A stretch of 34,318 nt of DNA from Gonapodya sp. JEL0774 (GCA_027604505.1 JADIIX010000172.1:1-34318), one strand, 5' to 3'. Positions 22,622 to 32,886 are shown, counted from the stretch's first letter. Program-made: numbers and translations. Notes: generated by a model not told the origin, from the sequence alone.

Positions 22622-23155
22622 GTTCGGCGAAACAATTAATTTGTTTAGAGTATAAGCGATTGCTTCTAGGAGGTTTGGTGGGTTGCGGGTGTTGGTCGCG
22701 TTGACAACACCCGAGAACTCCAGATCATTGATTATGACTCACGAGTGTCTTTTGCAAACGAAGAAAAAATATCCATCTTCATTGTCACATGATTTGGAGA
22801 CTAATACAGGAACTACTCGGGAAGGATATCCTTTTCCAGATCCGGAACTTAGAGATTTGAAGGGGTTGTGATAATCGTGTAATCGTGATTTTCAAATAAA
22901 ATATTACTGTAAGTCATTTTGGTGACTTCGTCTGTTGCACGGGTTGGGAGAACGGGACAAGACAGGTGTCCATGCGGAACTGGAAATGGTGGTCAAACTT
23001 GTATAACAAAAACCGTCACAGCCGAGGGATCTTTTTATTCGCTACAAACGTCACAACTGTTCGATTCGCCGCCAGCCTCAGACCCCCCGATCCTTTTCCA
23101 GGCCCATCAACATCGGTTTCACCACTCATCGGTGGTGCAGAAACAAAATGCTGCG
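22622..23155. promoter_or_regulatory. Divergent upstream region before the DUF455 gene
   Basis: This stretch lies between the minus-strand fumarase or micro-gene start and the DUF455 start. The frame of the DUF455 first exon is open upstream from 22919 but without an ATG. A short frame at 22683-22871 has no motif. I see no gene and assume promoters and 5' UTRs. Confidence 0.4.
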
Positions 23156-24660
23156 ATGACCGAAACGGAGGCAACATATCCGGATCTGACTTCATGGGCT
23201 CATGCGATTCTTTCGGCTTCGGACGCTGCGGAGAAAGCTGGATTGACTTTCAGAGTCTGCCGCATGTGGAATTCGGGCAAACTGCCCATCGGTCCAGCCC
23301 GCCCATTTCACGGAATTCCTCCACGTTCGGATGGAGTACGAATCGTGTCCCCGAAAGGGTTGGTAAAGAGGGGAAACGGCGGAACTGTCGAATCTCGTAT
23401 CAAAATGCTTCACTCTCTCGCGGCCATCGAGCAGTGGGCTATTGACTTGGCTTGGGACATCATTGGTGAGATCATCGCCAACAGCAAAGAGGCTTGACGA
23501 TCGGCGCTCGAGCTTACCGGACAGAGGGGAACGACGGTGGCGAGGATTGCATTCACTTTAGAGAGCATCTCGTATGCATTGTTTCCCAGGGAGTTGAGCT
23601 CCCAACTGATTGACAAGGCCGAAGCTCGGTATTGATGCCGTGGGCATGTGGCCTGGGCAATAACACGGTCTATGTGTGCAGATTGGCAGGAACGCTGGAC
23701 TGAACGACAAAATTTGGAACATTCAATTCCTACCCTTCAGCTCGATTCGCCGATTTCCGTGTTCAATCTCCCGACGGCACGCTCCACGGTCTCGAGAAGG
23801 ACTTTTTTGATGATTTTGTTCGAATGGCCGCCGAAGAGGCGAACGTGAGTTGGTGAACAGGACCGGATGTACCGCCTGCACCTGTACCTCGGTTGTTTAC
23901 TTGCTGACCAAGCGTTTTTTCTTCACCTTGTAGCACTTCAACCTACTCCGAACCCGCCTTAAAGAGCTCGGAACCGATTATGGATGCTTGCCTGCTCATG
24001 CTGGTGAGATCTCATTTCTGAACATTGTCCCAACCAGAGGACTTAGTGATTAACCACCAGCAAACAAATTTTCCACGCCACCTTTGCTGCTCCAGGTCTT
24101 TGGGACTCCGCCAACACCACGTCCCACGACCTACTCTGTCGGCTCGTGATTGTCCACATGGTTCACGAAGCTCGAGGATTGGACGTGAACCCTGCCACCA
24201 TTGCAAAATTTCAAAGAGCTGGGGATCTGGAGAGCGTGCGGAAACTGTGCATTATCCAAGAGGTGACGTGGCTGAGCCAAGAGCAACTTCCACCTACTCG
24301 TGTTTACGCCTAACCCAAACCCAAACAACGAACCGTACATAACAGGACGAAATTTCCCATGTCAGCACAGGCACCAAGCATTTTACTCGTCTTACCAGTC
24401 TCCTCGGTCTTCCTTCCACTCCCACATTCCACTCCATATTTCGCTCGCATTACCTCGGAAATACCAAGCCCCCGTTTAACGATGATGCTCGGCGAATGGC
24501 TGGGATGGAGAGGGAGTGGTATGAAGGGTTAATTCGTGAGGGAGGTGCAACGGAGACTGCGAAAGAGGTTCAAAACGTGGACGTGGACGTGGAAGGAGAG
24601 GTTTCAAAGGAAGGAGCGATGGATGGAAAAGGGTGTTCTGGGTGGGGGAGAATGCATTAG
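23156..24660 (+). CDS. DUF455 ferritin-like family protein
   Basis: Exons 23156-23465, 23741-23844, 23934-24003, 24096-24262 and 24346-24660 give 321 residues with all phases matching. The sequence follows the DUF455 (ferritin-like helical bundle) pattern: MLHSLAAIEQWAIDLAWDII, FFDDFVRMAAEEANHFNLL, YGCLPAHAGLWDSA, VIVHMVHEARGLDVNP and QEDEISHVSTG. The Glu and His residues in the EQ, EEANHF, HEARG and DEISH motifs are those expected to bind a di-metal centre in ferritin-like proteins, but the family's reaction is not established. The first intron (275 nt) is longer than average here. The C-terminal tail is charged and not conserved. It lies 151 bp upstream of, and on the same strand as, the CMD-like gene. 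Confidence 0.87.
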
Positions 24661-24811
24661 AGCATCATTGTATCTGAAGATTGTACCTTCTGGCCAATTG
24701 GTGCGAGTTACAGTTTCACCTGATCGGTGTGTGCTCATGCGGTTCCATTTGTAAGATTCTGGTGCCGAGATTGACGCCAAGAGCACTCACGCACGTCATT
24801 TGATTCTCCCA

Positions 24812-26163
24812 ATGAGCTCCGGTACGAGGTCCACCAACACTAGAATCTTTTCTCGTCTTTGTCGTCATGTTTCATCACGATTCGATTTGCTATCAACATA
24901 CCTCTACTGAAAGGTCTACCAAAATCCCTGGAAAAGCTCTCTGGCGAGCGATTCCCCGCCCTCCGTGACGATCAGATGACTCCCGAACAGATCGCAGCAA
25001 GGAACGGGATTGTATCTGGTACTGGTCTCCAGGAAGTTGATTCCTACAGGCAACAAATTCCCACATTCTGGGACATTCCACATATCATCCCTCATAACCC
25101 CATCTCTGATTTCTCTGACCTCCTTTCTCTAATTTAAGGACCCCGTGGTGGCGTCGTTGGCCCCTTTAACGCACTCTTGAGATCACCAGTCATGTGCGAA
25201 GTCGCCCAGAAAGTCGGAGCCGCGGTCCGCTTCCAATCATCTTTACCCGCGAAACTCAACGAAATGGCAATAATTATGGCGGGGAGACACTGGAATGCCC
25301 AGTTTGAGGTGCGCCAAGCCTCTGGGGTTAGAGGATCGTACTCTGATGGGAATATGAGCTCTGTGAAGCAACCTACTGATTCATCATAGTTTTACGCGCA
25401 CCGCCTACTCGCGGAGCAAGCAGGCCTCTCTCCAGCGATCTGTGACGCCAGTACGTGTGCCTCCTGCCTTCGTCCACAAGTATTTGTAGTTCTCAACATG
25501 GTTCCCAATTCCTGATCCTTCACGATGCCCCATCCATCCTTCCTTTGCAGTCGCCGAGAACCGCGTCCCCCAATCGATGCCCGAACCAGAATCCACTATC
25601 TATAGATTTTGTACAGAGCTGCTGAAAACCACCCGTATCTCAGACGCGACCTATGAGAGTACAAAGAAGTTGTTTGGCGAGAAAGGGGTAAGTAAAGACT
25701 TTGGTGGCAAGGCGCATTGAATTTTGTTTTGTGACGGTGATAAGTGATGCAATTGAACTGTGGTGTATGGTTTGGGGTTTTGTCTTTTGTCTAGGTGGTT
25801 GACATCATCGTTGCACTCGGGTACTATTCGCGTGAGTTGAACTCCCTGTGGAGTAGCCGTGCTTCACAACGTGAAATTTATTTTCTTTGAGCCACTTTCT
25901 TCCTTGTTTCTCACAGTCGTTAGCGTGAGGTTCTATGCTATCAATGTCGTGTGCGTACCATAAGTTCCGTGATTTCGTTCCAGATGTGCCTCAACGTCGA
26001 CAAATACCCTCTTCGTGAGTTTCAGCTCGTCCCGTCATTTGTGTGTTTTCTCCAATATCCTCCATGTTGCTTGCCCTCCTCGAACCCCGACTTCCCCACC
26101 TTTCGCAATGCTACAATAGCCGAGGGCGTAAAGCCGATACCTGAGTTCATTCCCAAACTATAA
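24812..26163 (+). CDS. Carboxymuconolactone decarboxylase/AhpD-like family protein
   Basis: Nine exons, 24812-24821, 24914-25018, 25139-25308, 25390-25450, 25551-25687, 25795-25831, 25917-25924, 25984-26014 and 26120-26163, give 200 residues. Family features are RFPALRDDQMTPEQ, GPRGGVVGPFNALLRSP, SLPAKLNEMAIIMAGRHW, AQFEFYAHRLLAEQAGL, VVDIIVALGYYSLVSMCLNV and the closing PLPEGVKP. CMD-fold proteins are small helical enzymes, either decarboxylases of aromatic catabolism or AhpD-type peroxidase partners. The Cys pair of AhpD is not seen, so the reaction here is open. Two exons are tiny: the first coding exon (10 nt, MSSG) and exon 7 (8 nt). The 10-nt start exon is the weakest point of the model. 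Confidence 0.85.
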
Positions 26164-26390
26164 TGCGCCTGCGACATTCCTCTTCCTCCTGCTCCTCACG
26201 TTTGGACAAAATACGGCGGGACGCAGTCGGATCATATTCTTATATCCTTTAGACGAGTCTTCGCCACCTGATGGAAGTTTATAAAGTAATACAATGCTCT
26301 CTTCTTTGAATGGTAATACAAATGGCGAGCAGTGGCGCCTTCAGACAATTGTAGTTCAAAGCCTTCTGAATGATAATTTCCCTCAATAGA

Positions 26391-27489
26391 TCACGCACCA
26401 CCCCCTGGGACACCGTACACCGAGGGAATGTCCATGGTGCGCGTTGCTCCAGCGGCAGTGCATGCTGTCTGAGAGAACGGAGAGATACGGTGGGTAGGTG
26501 TATAGGTTGAGTTGTAGTTTGCAACTTTTGTCCCTCGAGGCTGTAATTTCAGTTTAGGCAAACTTTGCTTACCTCGAACTTTTTAAATAAATTTTCTGTT
26601 GTCCTGATTACGACCACCATATCATCCACAAGAACCTTTACCGGTGTTGTTTGATGGGTCGTTTGCACCTTGATTTCAACTTTGGGTTCGAGAGGGTGGG
26701 GGACGCGGTAGCCAGCGAAAAGGACACGAGGGTTCCGAAGAAGTTGTCTGAGAGTGGCAGGAGATTAAAAGGTGTGCCGGTGGTTGGTGGCCCCATTATG
26801 GTGTGAGGCAAAAGGGAGATATTGGAAAGGGCAGAGGGATGGTGGATGGGAAGACAAATGGACTACTCACTGTCGTAGTACGTTGCCCACTGTATGATCC
26901 TCAGTGTAAATTGTGAAAGTGGCAGCATTTGGGATTTTGGTGTCGCGAGTGACGATGACTCTGAAATGGTGCGGCATAGGGAAAAAATTCACGCCTTTTA
27001 GACAGGTGCCTTTCGATCCGGCACACTACAAGCATGGGGGAGTGACAGCATGTTGACGTTCCCTTTGCAGAGTACAAACTCCGACCGTTGTTTCTGTTGC
27101 CTGGCAACAATCGTTCCAGGCGACGGGATGCTATGTCCTCAAACTCATAATCAAGATACAAGAGCTGAGCGGTTGAGCGTCTCCTCCACATGTCATCCCA
27201 TTCATATTCGTGTTGGGCGAAGGTGAGCAATCGAACGGTGGGAGACTCCAGAGCTTGGGCTCGCGCCCAGCGACCGCCACGAGCCTTCGTCCATGATCGA
27301 TACATTTGAGACTACTGCTGATGCACCTTTACCACCACGCTTCTCCAAAAATCCAGTCTTCAAGGAGAACACGTATCCAAGAGTGCCGTTGTGGAAGACT
27401 TGAAGTCCGAGAACGACAAGAATGGTGTTTAATTACCGTTTCACCCCTTCTGGAGGAACAACAAGCTCGAATCTGTCAGGAGCGTTCAT
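26391..27489 (-). CDS. RPB11: RNA polymerase II subunit RPB11
   Basis: Exons 27489-27437, 26960-26871, 26747-26573 and, tentatively, 26468-26391 give 131 residues. The N-terminus [18 protein letters not shown] is the classic RPB11 start. It is followed by [29 protein letters not shown] and [23 protein letters not shown]11 pairs with RPB3 in the Pol II assembly platform through an alpha-like domain. The first intron is unusually long for this locus (476 nt) and contains a spurious minus-strand open frame (26901-27305). The last exon is uncertain: the tail after [10 protein letters not shown] does not match the usual C-terminal helix, and other acceptors are possible. The gene is divergent from DPB4 with only 118 bp between start codons. 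Confidence 0.9.
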
Positions 27490-27607
27490 GATTTCAGATT
27501 GGTCGGGGAATGCGAAACCTCGATTTGAGAAGGGTTTCGGGCTGTGGAAAAAGCTGCACAGGCAGAACTATGTACTGTGGGGACACTACCACACAACTCT
27601 GAACCAT
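27490..27607. promoter_or_regulatory. Compact bidirectional promoter, RPB11/DPB4
   Basis: Only 118 bases separate the start codons of the RPB11 (-) and DPB4-like (+) genes, so both 5' UTRs and promoters must fit here. I cannot identify a TATA box or specific operator with confidence. Confidence 0.55.
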
Positions 27608-28572
27608 ATGGACGACACACTAGAAACCGAGCCGCCCACAGCACGCGGTATCGATTCATTTAAGTTTCCTGTCACGAACGTCAACCGCATCGTCAAAGCA
27701 GCAGTGAGCCTGATCGCGTATCCAGACATATGCAACAACTTCGTGAACCAAACAATTTTCGTAGCTGCCTCCTGGAACAATCGTCTCAAAAGATGCCAAA
27801 GCGTATCTCAATGTTGCAGCTACTGTCTTTGTTTCCTTCCTCACCTGTAATGCCGTCTCCACGGGTCGACTAGCGATGACCGCCAAAAGAAAGACCAAGA
27901 AGAGTAAGGCGAAGGGTCAGGAGGCAGCAAAGCCCGAAAAGGCTGTATCGATTCAGCCAGCAGATGTATTGCGGGGATTCGAGCAGGCGGAGCTGGGTGA
28001 TGAGTTTGCTGATAGGCTGCGAGACATGTTCCATGGTGAGTTTCGAGTTTGGAATTGATTCAAACCCGGAAGGGAACATCGTTACTTCGGACTTCACGCA
28101 CTGTGAACACTCAATCGAATCTGTAGAATACCGGGCACATCTCTTGGAAAAGAAGGCATCGAAGGCATCAAGTGCACTCACTTTGAAAGTGCAACAGCTG
28201 GAAGAGGAAGCCGGCGACGCATCCAAGGAGCTAGCCGTTACGGGTAAAAAGCGAAAGTCGTCTAGTCAAGGGGACTTGAGGGCCACTAAGGCTGTACGGG
28301 TTGACGTTACGGAGGAACACGAAAATGGGACAGATCTTAGCGACCAGGAAGACACACTTTCGGTACAAGGCGAGGACCCCACTGAAGACGAGCCAGAGGA
28401 GGAGGAAGAACAAGAAGAACAAACAGAACAGGATGAAGAGGAGGAGCAGGACCAACAGGAGGCGAGCGAGAGGGATGACGGGTCTGACGCAGAAGATGAA
28501 CTCAAAGAGGAAACAGAAGCCCGTATTTCTCGTATGTCCATCGAATCTGATGGAATGATGGACGATGAATAA
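27608..28572 (+). CDS. DPB4: DNA polymerase epsilon histone-fold subunit (Dpb4/POLE3-like)
   Basis: Exons 27608-27703, 27765-28035 and 28127-28572 give 270 residues. The histone fold is FKFPVTNVNRIVKAALPPG, TIVSKDAKAYLNVAATVF, VSFLTCNA, then IQPADVLRGFEQAELGDEF. This matches POLE3/Dpb4, which pairs with Dpb3/POLE4 in DNA polymerase epsilon and also in CHRAC/ISW2 chromatin remodellers. Compared with human POLE3, a Lys-rich insert (TAKRKTKKSKAKGQ) sits before the last helix. The C-terminal 90 residues are extremely Glu/Asp/Gln-rich (about 28375-28572), a longer version of the acidic tail known from POLE3. The strong acidic run also creates Ser-rich antisense frames that are not genes. Confidence 0.88.
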
Positions 28573-28697
28573 AGGAAGGACGGTTTTCTATTACCATAAT
28601 TGCTGTGAAGATATGTAACATGTGGCTTTTCAACAATTGTAATGCGTGGGAAAGAAGCTGGTATCGTAGATAACATCCTGATTAGCCATTCTTCATT
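28573..28697. other. Convergent 3' region of DPB4 and the FIGL1-like gene
   Basis: An AT-rich stretch of 125 bases between two stop codons that must contain both 3' ends. No gene is seen. Confidence 0.4.
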
Positions 28698-31225
28698 TCA
28701 TCTTAAACTTCCAAATTCCTTTTCGAATTTTAAATAGATCTCGAGGTCCTTTGGCGCAACAGTCGGTTTGACCCTTTGAATGGCGGACTCAAAGTCCTTT
28801 TGAATCTTGTCAGACTCGTACCATGACACTGTTCTAGCATCAATCCTCACCTGAACTAAAACTGGCCGGATCTCAGTAATGTCAAGCGCGGAAATATCTG
28901 CCACGCTCGTAATGGGACCTGTCAAATGCGATCATTGGTTTCTATGCAAACACATCAGCAGAAAATGCGAGTGTGAGACGTACACATCACTGCATCTTTG
29001 CAAAGATTGTGTATATCAGAGCCACTGTATCCCTCAGTACGATCACAAATCATATCCACCTTTGGTGGAGATAATGTCAATTCTCATTGTAAGATATGCA
29101 AGTAACGTCAATGCTTCTAGCTTCACCTGTAATTCATTCAATTCGTGATTTGTTTTGCCTAGTAGATGGTTCAGAAGCTGCTTGCGGGCTTCACGGTCTG
29201 GCAACGGAATATACCTAATAACGGTGCAGACAAGGGATCGGTACAAGGTCACAGGGCTCCACACTGCATTCACTCAAAACCCACAACATCTTTGTAAATC
29301 TTCGTCTCGCCGCCTCGTCGAGTTCGTGAGGCCTGTCCATGCTCGTCAGAAAGTTTGGCGTCTAAGCTGTCTCCGCTGAACATCAGAACAAACCTATTTG
29401 TTGCTCCAATTATGAGCACTCTATCTTCACCGTTAGTATTGCAGCCGTCAACTTGCACGAGGAACTCTAGCAAGGAGCGGAGACGCAATTATGAAGAACT
29501 GATTTTGGAAACTCAACCTCCCACCCTGAACACACCAGTTTTGAGTCTCCTTGACCCCTCATTCTCCCCATCCGACCTCGCGGTCAACAAGCTATCGATT
29601 TCATCGATGAAAATGACGGCAGGTTGGTGCACCCTGGCGACTGCAAAGAGGGCCCGCATGGTCTTTTCGCCCTCGCCAACCCACTTGGACGTGAGCGTGC
29701 TTGCGGAGATAGAAAAGAAGTCGGTGTTGCATTGCGAGGCGATGGCTTTGGCTATGAGAGTTTTGCCTTATTGTGGTAGGAGAAGCCGCATGTGGTGAGC
29801 TTTGAAATTGGACCCGGAACGATCGTCCCAATAGAGACGCACCTGTACCCGGAGGTCCGTATAATAACACTCCTCTAGGCGGGGCCCTAAGTCCAGTGAA
29901 AAGCTCGGGCCTCTGCATGGGCCATACTATTGCCTGAGTCATAGCCGCTTTGGCGTGCCGTAAACCCGCGATATCATCCCTAGCAACAACGAAGAAAAAA
30001 AAGTGCCAAAAGCATATTATCATATGTCCACCACTTGATGATCTCATATCCCTGGGAAAGCGGAACCCACCACCCAACTCCACCGGTTTGTCCCCTCGGC
30101 ACCATCTCGCCCTCAATCATCTCCACCAGCTTCGGATCCACATTTCTCAGCCGTTCATCTACGAACAAATCTTCTTGACCTGGACCTGGTCCTGCACCTG
30201 CACCAGGTGCACGACGAGCGCCGGACCCGCCGACACCGATGCCAGGACCCGCGGGTTGCTTTTTGCGGTTTGTACCGGCAATGCTATAGCACGTTTGGTT
30301 GGTGGGTGTGGGTTGAGCCGTGGGAGGTCGGTTAAATGCGTAGAAACTTTGATGGCAAGGGCAGGTCACACAATGTGGACCACATGATCAATAAAAGTTA
30401 GCAATGCCTTCCCAAAACACCTCAACTCACCCAAACCCCCCCTGGGCAGATCCCCTTTCATCTTCCTCTGCCACCACCGGTCCCACAAGCGCAGGTGCGT
30501 TAAATCTAGGTCTCTTTGCCGCACCATTGTTGCCGCTACCGTTGTTAGAGGGATTTGCAAGTGGTCGCCATCCAGGGAGAGGTGTGCCATCTGCAATCTA
30601 AAGGCCACGCAGGAAAGAGAGACATGTCCAAAGCATTCCTGAGGTGAATCGAGGCGGAACAGTATTCATCGAGGCTGTTAAAAGCACCACCTACCATCTT
30701 CTCTCTCCCCGTTTGGAAGTCAGTCTTCTTGATTGGCTGGTCTTGCTCTCTGTCCCCGTCGCGATGGTCCTGGTACCCTCTTCCTTGTACAATCTGACCG
30801 GGCGGACCCCATGCCCCACCGGCATCTACCCCCCCACCCCAGTCATGTGCCGGACCAGAAGCGGAAGGAGCAACATTGGGTGGTGGCGCATTTGCTAGTG
30901 GGCGCAATGTGTTTTGGTTCTGGTAAGCTTGTGATTGGTGTGACTGCGGTGGCTGAGGATTGTATGAGTTCGCGTTTTGGTAAGATTGTTGAGGTTGTTG
31001 GAAGTACGATTTCTGCGGTTGCAGTTGTCCAAACGACGATTCCGGTTGGTGAGACTGTTGCTGTTGTTGATGTGGGTTGGTGCTCGCATAGCTCGTCACT
31101 TTCGCGTGCCCGTGCGATTGAAGGTTGAACATCGACTGTATTTTTACTTGTGCAGATGGTGCCACCAGTGTTGGCGGGTTTGCAATGGGGTTGGGATTGG
31201 TACTGCTGTAGCGGACGTGAGACAT
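28698..31225 (-). CDS. FIGL1: Fidgetin-like 1 AAA ATPase
   Basis: Eleven exons, complement of 31225-30695, 30597-30431, 30346-30071, 29979-29843, 29766-29536, 29466-29394, 29332-29285, 29214-29127, 29059-28984, 28918-28851 and 28796-28698, give 597 residues. The N-terminal 270 residues are Gln/Pro/Gly-rich and disordered. The AAA module follows: [30 protein letters not shown], Walker A GPPGTGKT (K372), [15 protein letters not shown], Walker [12 protein letters not shown] (D425/E426), [17 protein letters not shown] (arginine-finger region), [14 protein letters not shown] and the Vps4-type C-terminus [16 protein letters not shown]1 ATPases remodel RAD51 filaments and limit crossovers. In place of the RAD51-binding FxxA motif there is FQTG (F170). 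The ATG at 31225 is provisional because upstream coding sequence may splice in. Confidence 0.9.
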
Positions 31226-31296
31226 GTCGGGCTGGCGCGGGGCATAGGGAGGTCCGCGAGAATCTAGAACGTCCACCGTTGTTGTAGCAGGCGCGG

Positions 31297-32886
31297 TCAA
31301 TGTAGCTTCTTGTCGAGGCGGTGAAGTGAATTTCTTTTTACACACGGGGACGTGCACTCCCTTTTAACACACTGAGACGAATCGGCTCCAGCAGAGCACA
31401 CACTCACTCTCTTCCCCAACACCGTCTCTCCCTGTGCACCCTGTCCTTGTGCTCCCACTCCGCCAGGTTTCGGTTTCGAAGGTGTCACTCTACTGCGCAA
31501 CGGCTGCCTCCCCGAGCCGACAATTTTGGTGGGTGTAGGAGTGCCCGGTACGGGTGCAATCGCGGAGTTGAGGTTTGGTGGTGGAGTGGCGGGTGGAAGT
31601 ATATATGGTTTGGAAGGTTGTGCAAAGTGAAATGGCGCGGAGACAGGTATCTTGGAAGGGGTCGTGGGAGGTGTAGCGGGCGGCGCTGTGGAAGCTCCGG
31701 CGAAGTTCTTGCCGTGGTTTTCCTTCCCAATTCCTCCATCGTCCACCGTGACTGTGTCCGTCGCCGCTGTTGCCGCACCAACGCGTCGTGGGTCGGGTGC
31801 TTTGCCCTTCGCCCCCGTGAACACAGCAGACGACGATAACGTCGAGGCAACTGTTCCTGCTCCCGCTGATCCATTTGTCTCCACAGTAGCTCGCGCAGGG
31901 GGTAACCGGGGCATCAGTACCACGGGAGGCGGAGGTTGCGGTGCTTGTGCCGCAGATATGGGAGGATCAACTGAGGATGGGAGTGGACCAGATGCGTTGT
32001 TCGACTTTCCAAAAAGCGCTGCCAACGATGGTGGCGGTATGTCGAGCGCCGCCAGCGGTACCGACACGGACTCGATAATCCTGTCGACGTCAAAGTCCTT
32101 CACCGTTTCAGCGTTGAACTCACCCAAACGGTCGATTTTCCCATCTGGGCCGCGACCGGACTTGCCGAGCCTTTTTAGACGTGCGGGGATGCGTTTGTTG
32201 ATGAGATGGTCCGAGAGCATACGTGGGGTACGGAGCAAGGGGTGGACCGTGGAAGGATCGACAGGAGTGACGGTGGAACTGAGCGGGGAATGGTACGACA
32301 TATGGGAGAGAGATATTTCAAGTGCAGGGTACAGATGGTCGTTGAGAAGTGAGACAGCGGCGAGGCGGGATGTGAGGAGGGACATGGACGGGGTATGAGT
32401 GGCACTACCCTCTGAAGATGTTGCATAGTCACTCCCCCCACCCTCCGTGCCGGTACTGCCACTACGGCCAGTCCCACCAGTCCTCCCGACATCTGCCTTG
32501 TCACCAGTTTGGATTGAACCAGCACCACCTTTTCCGCCGAGTCCACCTACAACGTCCTCCACCGACTCCAACACACGGTTCTCTTCATGAGCCAAAAATC
32601 TCTCCAACACCGCCGCTGCAGCCCAGTAGTGTGGGATAGCTTCTACGTGGGCGAAACTTGCTGCGAGGGATGAGTCCGTGGGCGCTTGATTAGTGGAGGT
32701 GGAGCGGATCGGGGATGTGCTGGAAGAAGAAGTGGTGGCCGTGGTGGAGGCGGCGGGTGAAGAGGTGTCAGGGAAGGATTCCTGACCAGCCAGGCGGAGA
32801 GCAGAGAAAAAACTTGGTGGGGAGTGTGGGGTGGCGAGGGACGTTGGAAGAAGGAGCGAATGCGCGGATTGGTGAGGTCTTCCCAT
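31297..32886 (-). CDS. Long disordered ORF, perhaps the 5' part of FIGL1
   Basis: From the ATG at 32886 this uninterrupted frame encodes 529 residues; another ATG lies at 33003. Codon composition is gene-like throughout. The N-terminus is Ser/Thr/Pro-rich. Possible helical segments are AIPHYWAAAAVLERFLAHEE and SLLTSRLAAVSLLNDHLYPA, and LINKRIPARLKRLGKSGRG and FDVDRIIESVSVPLAALDI follow. The rest is Pro/Ala/Thr-rich (many TPSK/TPTK, KENHGK). No family is recognised. Only about 70 bp separate its stop from the FIGL1 ATG. A strong donor near its end (AAGAGA|GTGAGT at 31408) is in phase with an acceptor before 31333 that leads into the FIGL1 frame, so the two may be one gene encoding about 1126 residues. 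Confidence 0.6.
   Translation of the reverse strand: MGRPHQSAHSLLLPTSLATPHSPPSFFSALRLAGQESFPDTSSPAASTTATTSSSSTSPIRSTSTNQAPTDSSLAASFAHVEAIPHYWAAAAVLERFLAHEENRVLESVEDVVGGLGGKGGAGSIQTGDKADVGRTGGTGRSGSTGTEGGGSDYATSSEGSATHTPSMSLLTSRLAAVSLLNDHLYPALEISLSHMSYHSPLSSTVTPVDPSTVHPLLRTPRMLSDHLINKRIPARLKRLGKSGRGPDGKIDRLGEFNAETVKDFDVDRIIESVSVPLAALDIPPPSLAALFGKSNNASGPLPSSVDPPISAAQAPQPPPPVVLMPRLPPARATVETNGSAGAGTVASTLSSSAVFTGAKGKAPDPRRVGAATAATDTVTVDDGGIGKENHGKNFAGASTAPPATPPTTPSKIPVSAPFHFAQPSKPYILPPATPPPNLNSAIAPVPGTPTPTKIVGSGRQPLRSRVTPSKPKPGGVGAQGQGAQGETVLGKRVSVCSAGADSSQCVKRECTSPCVKRNSLHRLDKKLH

Noticed and set aside
26901-27305. 134-codon minus-strand open frame beginning [11 protein letters not shown]
   Set aside because: It lies almost wholly within the first RPB11 intron, and its 3' part overlaps the RPB11 second exon in a different frame. 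The phase-perfect RPB11 exons (MNAPDRFEL ... [10 protein letters not shown]) explain the region better.
27292-27402. Plus-strand frame starting [12 protein letters not shown], thought to be a first exon
   Set aside because: It falls inside the RPB11 first intron, has no convincing splice to a downstream exon, and the DPB4 start at 27608 is complete without it.
28266-28676. Ser-rich minus-strand ORF
   Set aside because: It is the antisense shadow of the acidic Glu/Asp tail of the DPB4-like protein; GAG/GAA repeats read backwards as Ser/Phe/Leu-rich frames.
29950-30387. 145-codon plus-strand ORF
   Set aside because: It is antisense to FIGL1 exons with clear AAA motifs.
31652-32398. 248-codon plus-strand ORF rich in Gly/Ala/Thr
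   Set aside because: It is the antisense shadow of the long disordered minus-strand ORF, whose codon pattern is more gene-like and which has the longer continuous frame.
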